From Pseudomonas monteilii NBRC 103158 = DSM 14164 (GTDB lineage Bacteria; Pseudomonadota; Gammaproteobacteria; Pseudomonadales; Pseudomonadaceae): 64,000 nt of DNA. The stretch spans positions 124,001-188,000 of the forward strand of contig NZ_BBIS01000017.1 in NCBI RefSeq assembly GCF_000730605.1, given 5' to 3'. The position numbers were made by a program, and so were the translations under genes. Positions 27,235 through 36,070 of this stretch are shown piece by piece. Numbering within the stretch: position 1 is the first letter of the stretch; each line of letters begins with the position of its first letter. Under the pieces are notes generated by a model. It did not search any database and was not told where the DNA came from. It worked only from the letters and a program-made list of their open reading frames with translations.

Positions 27235-29211
27235 ATGTCAACCGGTATGTTTATTCTGCACTCCAACTATACGCCGGCGGGGGACCAGCCAGAGGCGATC
27301 GCGCGGCTGCTGTCGGACATAGAAGAAGGTGCGACGCACCAGACGCTGAAAGGTATCACCGGCTCAGGTAAGACCTTCACCATGGCCAATGTGATTCATC
27401 GTCTGAAGCGGCCCACGTTGATCTTGGCTCCCAACAAGACGTTGACCGCGCAGCTCTATAGTGAAATGAAGCACTTCTTTCCTGAGAATGCGGTCGAGTA
27501 CTTCGTTTCGTATTACGACTATTTTCAGCCCGAGATCTATATGCCGGGCACCGATCGTTTCATACCGAAGGACTCGGCCATCAATGACCACCTTGAGCGC
27601 CTGCGCCTGTCCACGACCAAATCCTTGATTGAGCGTCGTGACGTGATCGTCGTCGCTTCGGTGTCTTCAATCTACGGCCTGGGTGATCCAGATGCATATC
27701 GAGCGCTACAGATCGCTCTGTCCCCTGGGGTCAAACTAAACCAGAGAGAGCTAATTCGTCGCTTGGCTTTGCTGCAATATGATCGCACGGAGCGTACGCT
27801 CAAGCGTGCAACGTTCCGCGTCCAAGGTGATGTGATTGACATTTTCCCCGCTGATTCCGAGTACAGGGCGGTTCGGGTGGAACTGTTGGATGACACTGTT
27901 GCGTCTGTCCAATGGATGGACCCTGTTACTGGCAAGACGTTGGGAGAGATAGACCATTATTTGGTTTCGCCAAAAACGCTTTTCGCACCGCCCACGAACA
28001 AAATAGATTCTGCATCCAAAAAGATACTCGCTGATATGGAAGAGCGGGTTGCCGAGCTGAACAGGAATAATCGCTTGGTCGAGGCAAACAGACTGTACGA
28101 GCGGATCACGCATGACGTGGAAATGATGCGCGAGGTCGGCTATTGCTCGGGGATGGAGAATTATTCCTGCTACTTCAGCGACCGAGACGCAGCTTCTCCT
28201 CCGATCACGTTGCTGGATTATTTGCCGAAAGACGGGCTGCTGTTCGTCGATGAATCTCATGTCATGGTGCCACAGATATCCGCAATGTACCGGGGGGATC
28301 AGGCGCGCAAGGACACGCTGATCGATTACGGGTTCCGTTTGCCTTCATCGAAGAACAACCGGCCATTGAACTTTGACGAGTTCGAGAAGGTCAAGCCTCA
28401 GACCATCTTTGTTTCCGCTACTCCGGGCGACTACGAGCTGAGGGTGTCGAAAGGCAGGGTTGTCGAACAGGTTATCAGGCCAACGGGACTGCTTGACCCC
28501 AAGGTTGAAGTGCGGAAAGCGGATGGATACATAGATGACCTGCTTGCCGAAATATCGAAGTGCGTGAAGAGAAAGAATCGAGTGCTTGTGACTACGCTGA
28601 CGAAGGTCAGTGCAGAAGAGCTAACGGATTTCTTGACGGACAACGGGATTCGAGCGCGCTACATGCATTCGGACATAAAAGCGGAGGATCGTGTTGAGAT
28701 CATCAATGGCCTGCGCGCAGGAGAGTTCGATGTTTTGATTGGGATTAGTCTTTTGCGCGAAGGGCTGGATATTCCAGAGGCATCATTGGTTGCCATTCTC
28801 GATGCAGACCGTGCAGGGTTCTTGCGTTCGGCCCATGCGCTCATTCAGATGATCGGTCGAGTCGCTCGGAATGAAAACGGCAAGGCGATCTTGTACGCCG
28901 ACGCGGTGACGCCGGCGATGAAGCAGGCGATCGATGAGACCAATAGGCGCAGGCAGCTTCAAATTGCCTTTAACGAGGAAAATGGGATTTCTCCAGCCTC
29001 GTCTGTGCGAAAACTAGCAGGGGAAGAGACGAATACGGAGGAGCCCACCGTTCATTCCGAGGCTTTCTGCGAGAACTTGTCCGACCTTTGCGATCAGATC
29101 ACTGCCAAGGAACAGCAGCTACTCGAATTTACCGATACCGGTGACGAGCAGCGCGTCGAAGACATTCGTCATCAGTTGGATGGGTTGTACCGGCAATTCA
29201 TTTACATCTAA
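27235..29211 (+). CDS. uvrB: UvrB, excinuclease ABC subunit B (ICE-borne copy)
   Basis: A 658-residue helicase-like DNA-damage verification subunit of nucleotide excision repair. Visible: GITGSGKTFT (Walker A, about 40-49), the beta-hairpin region YDYFQPEIYMPGTD...KDSAINDHLERLR, DESH box (VDESHVMVPQ), SATPGDYEL, motif V/VI GISLLREGLDIPEAS and QMIGRVARN, and a C-terminal UVR domain (about 620-655) for UvrC contact. All parts of a working UvrB are present. Lower GC and divergence from typical Pseudomonas UvrB suggest an acquired second copy. The accessory UvrA at 41544-44195 is a possible but doubtful partner. Confidence 0.93.
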   Translation: MSTGMFILHSNYTPAGDQPEAIARLLSDIEEGATHQTLKGITGSGKTFTMANVIHRLKRPTLILAPNKTLTAQLYSEMKHFFPENAVEYFVSYYDYFQPEIYMPGTDRFIPKDSAINDHLERLRLSTTKSLIERRDVIVVASVSSIYGLGDPDAYRALQIALSPGVKLNQRELIRRLALLQYDRTERTLKRATFRVQGDVIDIFPADSEYRAVRVELLDDTVASVQWMDPVTGKTLGEIDHYLVSPKTLFAPPTNKIDSASKKILADMEERVAELNRNNRLVEANRLYERITHDVEMMREVGYCSGMENYSCYFSDRDAASPPITLLDYLPKDGLLFVDESHVMVPQISAMYRGDQARKDTLIDYGFRLPSSKNNRPLNFDEFEKVKPQTIFVSATPGDYELRVSKGRVVEQVIRPTGLLDPKVEVRKADGYIDDLLAEISKCVKRKNRVLVTTLTKVSAEELTDFLTDNGIRARYMHSDIKAEDRVEIINGLRAGEFDVLIGISLLREGLDIPEASLVAILDADRAGFLRSAHALIQMIGRVARNENGKAILYADAVTPAMKQAIDETNRRRQLQIAFNEENGISPASSVRKLAGEETNTEEPTVHSEAFCENLSDLCDQITAKEQQLLEFTDTGDEQRVEDIRHQLDGLYRQFIYI

Positions 29212-29361
29212 TCGTTCGCCGGCATTGAGTTGCATGGCCGACCGATCTGCACCTGGGGCAAGCGGGCAGACGGTCGGCTCATCATTCAACCGGAGGGGTG
29301 AGCCGCCGAGGCTCAGTGCCCCGCTTTCCAAGGTGTGTGCCCTACAGCGTCTTGCGACGTG

Positions 29362-30267
29362 TCAGCGCAAAGCTGGCAACGATCCAACGGCGACCAGCAT
29401 TTCATCAAATACCGCTCGAACCCTTCCCGGAATGGGGCCACGCTGAGGCCGATAGACGTACAACCCCCATGCCGGAGGTTCTTCGTTCTCCAGCACTCGC
29501 ACGAGCTTCCCGCTGGCAATGTAGGGGGCGGCCATGTAGTCCGCCAGTTGCGCGAACGCGATCCCGGCCAGCGCCGCTCCCATTTCCATGTCGGCATTGT
29601 CTGCGACGAGAGTGGGTGCGGTAGGTGTCCACTGGCGTCCCGCCTTGAAGTGCCAAGGCCAGGGACGGCCGGTATTGATATCCAAGGCCACGGTAACTGG
29701 CAGGCTGCTTAGCGCATCGATGTTTGCAGGTACGCCCACTTTCTTGATCAGGCGCGGAGCGGCAACGATGGGGAGTCTCATGTCGGCGGCCTTGCGTGCG
29801 ACGAAGCGGCTATCGCGCATGAATCCGACCCTGATCCCGACGTCAATCCCTTCGTCAACCGTATTGCTGATGCGATCGGACAGGCGCACATCCAGCGTGA
29901 TGCCGGGATGGCGCGCGGCCACGCGCTCCAGTGCCGGTAGCACCGCTCTGGTGCCCAAGCTGTGCGGTGCGGTGATGCGAACCGTACCGGACAGAGAGGC
30001 CTGCTGGTCGGAGCCAGGCGTTCGCCACAGATCCTCGAACCGCTCCAATGCGGGGCGCACTTGGTCTAGCAGCCCTTCGCCGAAGGCGGTGATGCGCACC
30101 TGGCGCGTGCTTCGATGAAACAACACCTCGCCGTAGTGTTGCTCCAGTTGCTGGATGGCACGGGTTACACCTTGCGGAGAAGTCCCCAGCCGGACGGCCG
30201 CATCGCGAAAACTGCTGCTTTCGGCCGCCACCCGAAAGATGCGCAGTAGTTCCATTTCCTTGTTCAT
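29362..30267 (-). CDS. LysR-family regulator
   Basis: A 301-residue LysR regulator of the DsdC/AaeR-like broad class: HTH in residues 1-60 (FRVAAESSSFRDAAVRLGTSPQGVTRAIQQLE, in parts), an effector domain starting SGTVRITAPHSLG, and a typical C-terminus. It is divergent from the three-gene NTF2/GNAT/nitrilase cluster, with a 154-bp space that holds a palindromic T-N11-A site at 30307-30321. The layout strongly suggests it controls that cluster and itself. Confidence 0.88.
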   Translation of the reverse strand: MNKEMELLRIFRVAAESSSFRDAAVRLGTSPQGVTRAIQQLEQHYGEVLFHRSTRQVRITAFGEGLLDQVRPALERFEDLWRTPGSDQQASLSGTVRITAPHSLGTRAVLPALERVAARHPGITLDVRLSDRISNTVDEGIDVGIRVGFMRDSRFVARKAADMRLPIVAAPRLIKKVGVPANIDALSSLPVTVALDINTGRPWPWHFKAGRQWTPTAPTLVADNADMEMGAALAGIAFAQLADYMAAPYIASGKLVRVLENEEPPAWGLYVYRPQRGPIPGRVRAVFDEMLVAVGSLPALR

Positions 30268-30306
30268 GACGCACGCCTTATGGCCGATTTCGCTGCTCGT
30301 TGATTG

Positions 30307-30321
30307 TTCCAGATTGTGGAA
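30307..30321. promoter_or_regulatory. Palindromic LysR-type operator
   Basis: TTCCA-GATTG-TGGAA, a perfect 5-bp dyad with the T-N11-A spacing of LysR sites, sits between the divergent LysR gene and the 30422 gene in an AT-rich stretch. A related TGG-rich half-site appears at about 30335-30345 (CAATTCCA). Confidence 0.65.
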
Positions 30322-30421
30322 TTATAAAATCGCAACAATTCCATATACAAGGGAGGCGCGGTTGCCCAGACTGACAACACCCCGGAATGCTCCGCTCCGA
30401 ACAACCCAATAAGGAACGCGA

Positions 30422-30829
30422 ATGAACGCTGCGACTCTCATCACTGCCTACTACGACGCCTTCAACCGCGGTGACCGCGAGGCCATGCTGTCAATGTTGA
30501 CCGATGACGTCGCGCACGACTTGAACCAGGGCGCTCGTGAGGTCGGTCGCGAAGCCTTCCGCGCCTTCCTGCAGCGCATGGACCGCTGCTATGGCGAGCA
30601 ACTGCGCGGGATCGTGGTGATGGTCAGCGCCGACGGCCTGTGTGCAGGCGCGGAGTACGTGGTGCATGGCGAATACAAGGTCACGGACGACGGGCTGCCG
30701 GAAGCCCAGGGCCAGCGCTACGTGCTGCCGGGCGGCGCGTTCTTCGAGATCCGCGATGGCAAGATCGCTCGTGTCACCAACTACTACAACCTCGGCGACT
30801 GGATCGCACAGGTTGGAGGGGACGCCTGA
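30422..30829 (+). CDS. NTF2/SnoaL-like (ketosteroid isomerase-related) protein
   Basis: A 135-residue cone-shaped alpha+beta-barrel protein of the NTF2-like superfamily: helix ITAYYDAFNRGDREAMLSML, then DDVAHDLNQG, and C-terminal strands ending FFEIRDGKIARVTNYYNLGDW. Members act as isomerases, hydratases or binding proteins, so the family does not define a substrate. It is the first gene of a tight operon; the GNAT gene follows one base after its stop codon. Confidence 0.82.
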   Translation: MNAATLITAYYDAFNRGDREAMLSMLTDDVAHDLNQGAREVGREAFRAFLQRMDRCYGEQLRGIVVMVSADGLCAGAEYVVHGEYKVTDDGLPEAQGQRYVLPGGAFFEIRDGKIARVTNYYNLGDWIAQVGGDA

Positions 30830-30830
30830 A

Positions 30831-31439
30831 ATGACCAGCGACGTGCAGGTGCTGGTTCATCGTGGTCCGGACATTGCCGAATGGTTCGATGCCGTGGCAG
30901 GCCTGCGGGCGAGCGTCTTCCGCAGCTTTCCTTACCTGTACGAGGGCGACACCGAATACGAGAAGCACTACCTCGCTATGTACGCCCGTTCGGCAGACAG
31001 CCTGCTGGTACTCGCGCTCGCTGATGACGTGGTCGTGGGTGCGTCCACGGGATTGCCGCTCGGCGATGCGGAGCCGGCCTTCCAGGTGCCGTTCGCCGAT
31101 CGAGGAATCCCGATGGAGGCAGTGTTTTACTGCGGCGAATCAGTCCTGCTCCCGGCCTTCCGGGGCCTTGGCCTGGGCCATCGCTTCTTTGACGAACGCG
31201 AAGCGCATGCCCGTTCGTTGGGCGGCATGCAGTGGACATCGTTCGCGTCGGTGGATCGAGCAGACGACGATCCCCGGCGTCCTTCCAACTACCGCAGTAA
31301 TGATCCCTTCTGGATCCGTCGTGGCTACGTGCGGCAGTCGGACATGAAGGTTACGCTGCCCTGGAAACAGGTGGGTGAGCCGAGCGAAACCGAGCAGACG
31401 CTCACGATGTGGCTGCGCTCCCTGGAGAACGCGAAATGA
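30831..31439 (+). CDS. GNAT-family N-acetyltransferase
   Basis: A 202-residue GNAT-fold acyltransferase. The acetyl-CoA loop is visible in LLPAFRGLGLGHRFFDE (motif A, R/Q-x-x-G-x-G/A), preceded by a beta-bulge strand EAVFYCGESVLL. Substrate unknown. ATG 30831 follows GGAGGGG and lies one base after the NTF2 gene stop. The gene's own stop overlaps the next start as ATGA, so the trio NTF2-GNAT-nitrilase is translated as a coupled unit. Confidence 0.85.
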   Translation: MTSDVQVLVHRGPDIAEWFDAVAGLRASVFRSFPYLYEGDTEYEKHYLAMYARSADSLLVLALADDVVVGASTGLPLGDAEPAFQVPFADRGIPMEAVFYCGESVLLPAFRGLGLGHRFFDEREAHARSLGGMQWTSFASVDRADDDPRRPSNYRSNDPFWIRRGYVRQSDMKVTLPWKQVGEPSETEQTLTMWLRSLENAK

Positions 31440-32326
31440 AAGTAGCAGTTGCGAAATACGCAGTGGGTCAGCCCACGGGCTTCGAGGCATTCGCAGCGCG
31501 GCAGCGGCGGGTTCTGGAGGAGGCGAGCCGTGCCGGAGCGGAACTGGCCGTGTTGCCAGAATATCTGTCCCTCGAACTGGCTGCGATGTTCGAGCCTGGC
31601 ATCCGCCAGGATTTCAACGCCTCGCTGGCCGCGCTGCAGGCCTTGCAGCCTGCGTGGCTGGCCCTGTACACCGACCTGGCGCGCGAGCTGCGCATGACCA
31701 TTCAGGCCGGTACGTTCTTGACCCGGGTTGGACCGGATCGCTATCGCAACCGGGCGTGGTGGTTTGCGCCGGACGGCACGCGTGACTACCAGGACAAATT
31801 GCAGTTGACGGGGTTCGAGAAAGACACTGGCGTCATCGAGGGGGGCGACGAACTCAAAGTGTTCGACCTGAATGGCGTGCGTGCCGGCATCGCTGTCTGC
31901 TACGACAGTGAGTTTCCATTGCCCGTGCGAGCCCAGCGAGAGGCGGGTGCACGCCTGCTGTTGGTCCCGAGCTGTACGGACACGAGGGCAGGTGCAACCC
32001 GGGTTCGTGTGGGCTGCATGGCGCGGGCACTGGAGAACCGGATGTTCGTCGCACAGGCCGTGACGACCGGAGCTGCTGACTGGAGTCCGGCGCTGGACAC
32101 GAACACTGGCGAGGCCACGATCTATGCACCCATGGATCGTGGATTCCCCGAGGATGGCATTCTCGCGACTACTTGCGGCACGCAGACATGGGCGATCGGT
32201 GATCTTGACGTTGAAGCACTCGAACGAAACCAAGAACAGGCCCAGGTTGCGGTCGATCGTGACTGGGACGGACAGATGTTGCCTGCACTGCGGAAAGCTC
32301 GACACTCGGGTCATCAGGTCGCCTAG
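31436..32326 (+). CDS. Carbon-nitrogen hydrolase (nitrilase superfamily)
   Basis: A 296-residue amidase/nitrilase-superfamily enzyme that hydrolyses C-N bonds through a Glu-Lys-Cys triad: Glu in LPEYLSLEL, Lys in YQDKLQLT, and Cys in AVCYDSEFP. Length and motif spacing fit the family. Because it shares a LysR regulator with an acetyltransferase and an NTF2-like protein, the unit may process an amide or amine. That pathway guess is inference. Start ATG 31436 overlaps the GNAT stop. Confidence 0.88.
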   Translation: MKVAVAKYAVGQPTGFEAFAARQRRVLEEASRAGAELAVLPEYLSLELAAMFEPGIRQDFNASLAALQALQPAWLALYTDLARELRMTIQAGTFLTRVGPDRYRNRAWWFAPDGTRDYQDKLQLTGFEKDTGVIEGGDELKVFDLNGVRAGIAVCYDSEFPLPVRAQREAGARLLLVPSCTDTRAGATRVRVGCMARALENRMFVAQAVTTGAADWSPALDTNTGEATIYAPMDRGFPEDGILATTCGTQTWAIGDLDVEALERNQEQAQVAVDRDWDGQMLPALRKARHSGHQVA

Positions 32327-32362
32327 CCGGTCTCATCTTGATAGCTTCAACTCGATGAGTCG

Positions 32363-32436
32363 GCTTAGATAGGTCATATCTATCTGCGCATAGATTTTTC
32401 CAGTTTGACCAGTTTTGAACTTGCCCCGATGCTGTC
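32363..32436 (+). promoter_or_regulatory. frmR promoter with LysR-type operator, copy B of a shared 74-bp block
   Basis: AGATAG-N7-CTATCT (32367-32385), ATAGAT (32390-32395), -35 TTGACC (32405-32410), a 17-bp spacer and -10 GATGCT (32428-32433). It matches the fdhA block at 23463-23536 in 61 of 74 bases, including the exact spacing of dyad, -35 and -10. The predicted start is near 32441, giving frmR a leader of about 170 nt. Confidence 0.82.
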
Positions 32437-32552
32437 GATACATGCAAGAAATATTCATTGATTTGAATGTTTTGCGCTTCTTGGGAACAAACCTGTACTA
32501 GCCTGTAAGAGTGCTCGAAGAGCACAGAATTTGTGGCAAAGTTCGGCCGCAT

Positions 32553-32577
32553 ATACTATGGGGGAGTATTGTATAAT
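32553..32577 (+). promoter_or_regulatory. FrmR-type operator with overlapping -10 box
   Basis: ATACT-ATGGGGG-AGTAT (32553-32569) is a dyad of AT-rich arms around a G-tract, the layout of FrmR/RcnR-class operators. A TATAAT -10 box (32572-32577) follows immediately, 31 bp before the frmR start. FrmR bound here would block transcription until formaldehyde is present. Confidence 0.75.
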
Positions 32578-32608
32578 GCGGCGGTGTACCCAAGTAGAGA
32601 GGTGTTCG

Positions 32609-32884
32609 ATGCCACACAGTCCGGAAGAAAAGAAGCAAGCACTGACGCGCATCCGGCGCATCAAAGGTCAGGTAGCGACTCTTGAGCAAACGCTTGATGC
32701 AGGTGCGGAATGCCCTGCAATTCTTCAGCAGCTTGCGGCCGTTCGTGGGGCAGTCAACGGATTGATGGCAACCGTTCTGGAGAGCTATCTGCGGGAAGAA
32801 TTTCCCAGTAGCGAAATCAGGAGCGATTCGCAGAACAAGTCCATTGACGAGACCATCTCTATCGTCCGCTCCTATCTGCGATAG
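32609..32884 (+). CDS. frmR: Formaldehyde-sensing repressor FrmR
   Basis: A 91-residue all-helical CsoR/RcnR-family repressor. In E. coli FrmR, formaldehyde links Pro2 to Cys35 of a neighbouring subunit and releases DNA. Here Pro2 (MPHSPEEKK) and Cys35 (AECPAILQQ) are both kept, as is Glu64. Position 60, His in E. coli FrmR, is Tyr (VLESYLREE). Start ATG 32609 has AGAGAGGTG upstream; the 26 extra residues of the longer frame are leader. It is the first gene of the long formaldehyde run and is probably autoregulated through 32553-32569. Confidence 0.93.
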   Translation: MPHSPEEKKQALTRIRRIKGQVATLEQTLDAGAECPAILQQLAAVRGAVNGLMATVLESYLREEFPSSEIRSDSQNKSIDETISIVRSYLR

Positions 32885-32919
32885 AGGCACCAGGGTGCCC
32901 TCGGTGAGGGCAAATTTAG

Positions 32920-34053
<1,134 letters not shown>

Positions 34054-34096
34054 TCACTCACTATCCATTCAACACCAACCACCAAGGAAATTAACC

Positions 34097-34495
34097 ATGT
34101 CCAATCCTGTCATTTCCGGCGACGGCATCTTCTCGCACGTCTTCATCGGCGCCGCCGACGTCCAGAAGTCGGCCGCGTTCTATGACGCCGCTCTGGGTGC
34201 TCTCGGCATCAAGAACCTCGGTCCTTTCGGCAACGGATGGGTGCTTTTCGGTCGCGAAAAGCCGGCTTTCATCATCGCCCGTCCGGGCAATGGTGAAGCG
34301 CCTTCCAGCAACGGCGTGACGGTCGGCTTTGCGGCCGCCACTCCCGCCGAAGTGGATGCCTTCCACGCCGCCGGCCTTGCCGCAGGCGGCACCGACGAGG
34401 GCCAGCCTGGCCCGCGTGGCCACCTGCCGGGTGCCTATGCGGCCTACCTGCGTGATCCGGCGGGCAACAAGGTTTGCTCGTACACCTTCGTCTGA
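34097..34495 (+). CDS. VOC-superfamily (glyoxalase-like) protein
   Basis: A 132-residue vicinal-oxygen-chelate protein: FSHVFIGAADVQKSAAFYDAALGAL is the first beta-alpha-beta module and AAYLRDPAGNKVCSYTF the closing one. Metal-ligand positions look like His (FSHVF) and a late acidic residue. VOC members bind or isomerise glutathione conjugates or small oxidised compounds. Its place between frmA and frmB suggests a role on a glutathione or formaldehyde adduct, for example promoting its formation; this is inference from position. Confidence 0.85.
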   Translation: MSNPVISGDGIFSHVFIGAADVQKSAAFYDAALGALGIKNLGPFGNGWVLFGREKPAFIIARPGNGEAPSSNGVTVGFAAATPAEVDAFHAAGLAAGGTDEGQPGPRGHLPGAYAAYLRDPAGNKVCSYTFV

Positions 34496-34537
34496 AAGCT
34501 AGGAAGCTGAGGGCGTTCTGAAAGGGCCAGCACAAGC

Positions 34538-34631
34538 CTCTACACGGCGAGCCTATTAGACGGACCGTGTAGAGCGGTGCCCGCTCATGAAGATCGGCCC
34601 GCAGCCATGTGCGAAACGCATGGCTGCGGGC
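34538..34631 (+). terminator. Two strong hairpins inside the frm gene run
   Basis: CTCTACACGG/CCGTGTAGAG (34538-34547, 34565-34574) is followed by GCCCGCAGCCATG/CATGGCTGCGGGC (34597-34609, 34619-34631), a perfect 13-bp stem ending in ATTTG. They may attenuate or process the transcript, giving frmRA-VOC higher expression than the genes beyond. Confidence 0.6.
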
Positions 34632-34677
34632 ATTTGCTTTGAAGCGTGTTTTTCAACCAAGAAGAAATGAGGTCGTT

Positions 34678-36012
34678 ATGAAAGAGCCGGCCAACATCAA
34701 TACGACGACCGTACAACCCACCCCGACCGCCACCGTGTACGGCATGCCGGCCTATACCGATCGTGCTGCCGCCGTGGGTGAAGTGCACGCGCGCCCGCAT
34801 CTCTTGATTCAGGCCCCCCGCGGCATATTGCAGCTCGCTTTCATGACCGAAGGCGACCAGGCCAGGGATCAGATGGCGATGAGCGAGTTGTCTCATCGCT
34901 TCGGCGTTGCCGAACCCGACCATACTACGCCGCTCCACGGCGTGACATGGGATGAAGGAGACCTGCACTGCGAAAAGCACACCGAGTTCTCGACGTATCT
35001 CTGGTGCGCTTCGCTGGATTCCGAGACGGGAGAGCCGTGCGGCGAAAATCCGTTCAAGCATGGATTTGTTCCTCCCGGCCCGGTCGTATCCGGCATCCGT
35101 TTGAGACTTCTTCCGTGGACGCCGGAAACGGAGAAGGAGGTCGATCGCTTCGATCCTGCCAGCCTGTGCTACTCGCTGGTGGAGAACGGCTCTGCCGCCA
35201 TCCTGACCGACTTTCGACAGGATGAGGATGGCCTGACGCAGATCCTCGTCCTGGCCCGCGATTTGACCCCGGCGCGGGCGGGTGCGCTGGCTCAACGTCT
35301 GCTGGAGATCGAGACTTACCGCACCTTGGCGTTGCTGTCCCTGCCGTTGACACGATCGATGACGTCGGAACTGCGACGCATGGAGTCGCGCCTTGCGGCG
35401 ATCACCGACGAGATGTGTACGAGCTTGGTGGAACGGCGCGACAGCGACGTGCTGCTGTCCGAATTGACCGGCCTGGCTGCCGAGCTGGAAGCTGGCGTTG
35501 CGGCGAATCTCTATCGCTTCGGCGCCAGCCGTGCCTACTACGAGATCGTCGAGGAAAGGCTGGCAGCGCTTTCGGAAGAGGCCGTATCCGGGTACTGCAC
35601 CTGGGCGGATTTCCTGCAGCGTCGCATCGCTCCCGCCATGCGGACATGCCAATCCGTAAAGGAGCGCCAGACCAAGCTCTCCGACAAGCTGACCCGGGCC
35701 ATCGCGTTGCTGCGTTCCTGGATCGACGTCGAGCTTGAACGCCAGAACCGCGATCTGCTTGCGTCGATGAACAACCGGGCCAAGATGCAATTGCGCCTTC
35801 AGCAAACCGTCGAAGGCCTGTCGGTCGCGGCAATTTCTTATTACGTCGTGAGTCTTCTCGGCTATTTGCTCAAGGGCATTCCGATGGTTCACGACAGCGT
35901 GGCGCCGGTGATGGCGGTTCTGGTGCCTGCGGTGATGCTGACGATCTGGTGGATCGTGCGCAGGATCAGACACGCCCACGGCGACACGGCAGCGGAAGAG
36001 AAATCTTCCTGA
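34678..36012 (+). CDS. DUF3422 inner-membrane protein
   Basis: A 444-residue DUF3422 protein. The conserved N-terminal block AVGEVHARPHL is present, followed by a long soluble helical domain with coiled-coil character (about 210-390). Two C-terminal membrane helices follow (about 387-405 and 413-433, including VPAVMLTIWWIVRRI). The topology resembles a tail-anchored sensor or chaperone-like protein; no activity is established for the family. Start ATG 34678 has ATGAGG upstream. Its position between frmA/VOC and frmB suggests an unassigned part in formaldehyde tolerance. Confidence 0.85.
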   Translation: MKEPANINTTTVQPTPTATVYGMPAYTDRAAAVGEVHARPHLLIQAPRGILQLAFMTEGDQARDQMAMSELSHRFGVAEPDHTTPLHGVTWDEGDLHCEKHTEFSTYLWCASLDSETGEPCGENPFKHGFVPPGPVVSGIRLRLLPWTPETEKEVDRFDPASLCYSLVENGSAAILTDFRQDEDGLTQILVLARDLTPARAGALAQRLLEIETYRTLALLSLPLTRSMTSELRRMESRLAAITDEMCTSLVERRDSDVLLSELTGLAAELEAGVAANLYRFGASRAYYEIVEERLAALSEEAVSGYCTWADFLQRRIAPAMRTCQSVKERQTKLSDKLTRAIALLRSWIDVELERQNRDLLASMNNRAKMQLRLQQTVEGLSVAAISYYVVSLLGYLLKGIPMVHDSVAPVMAVLVPAVMLTIWWIVRRIRHAHGDTAAEEKSS

Positions 36013-36070
36013 CGAGCTGCCGTCCTGGCGCGCGAGAGCTGCGCCGTTCCTTTGAACATAGGAGAACACC

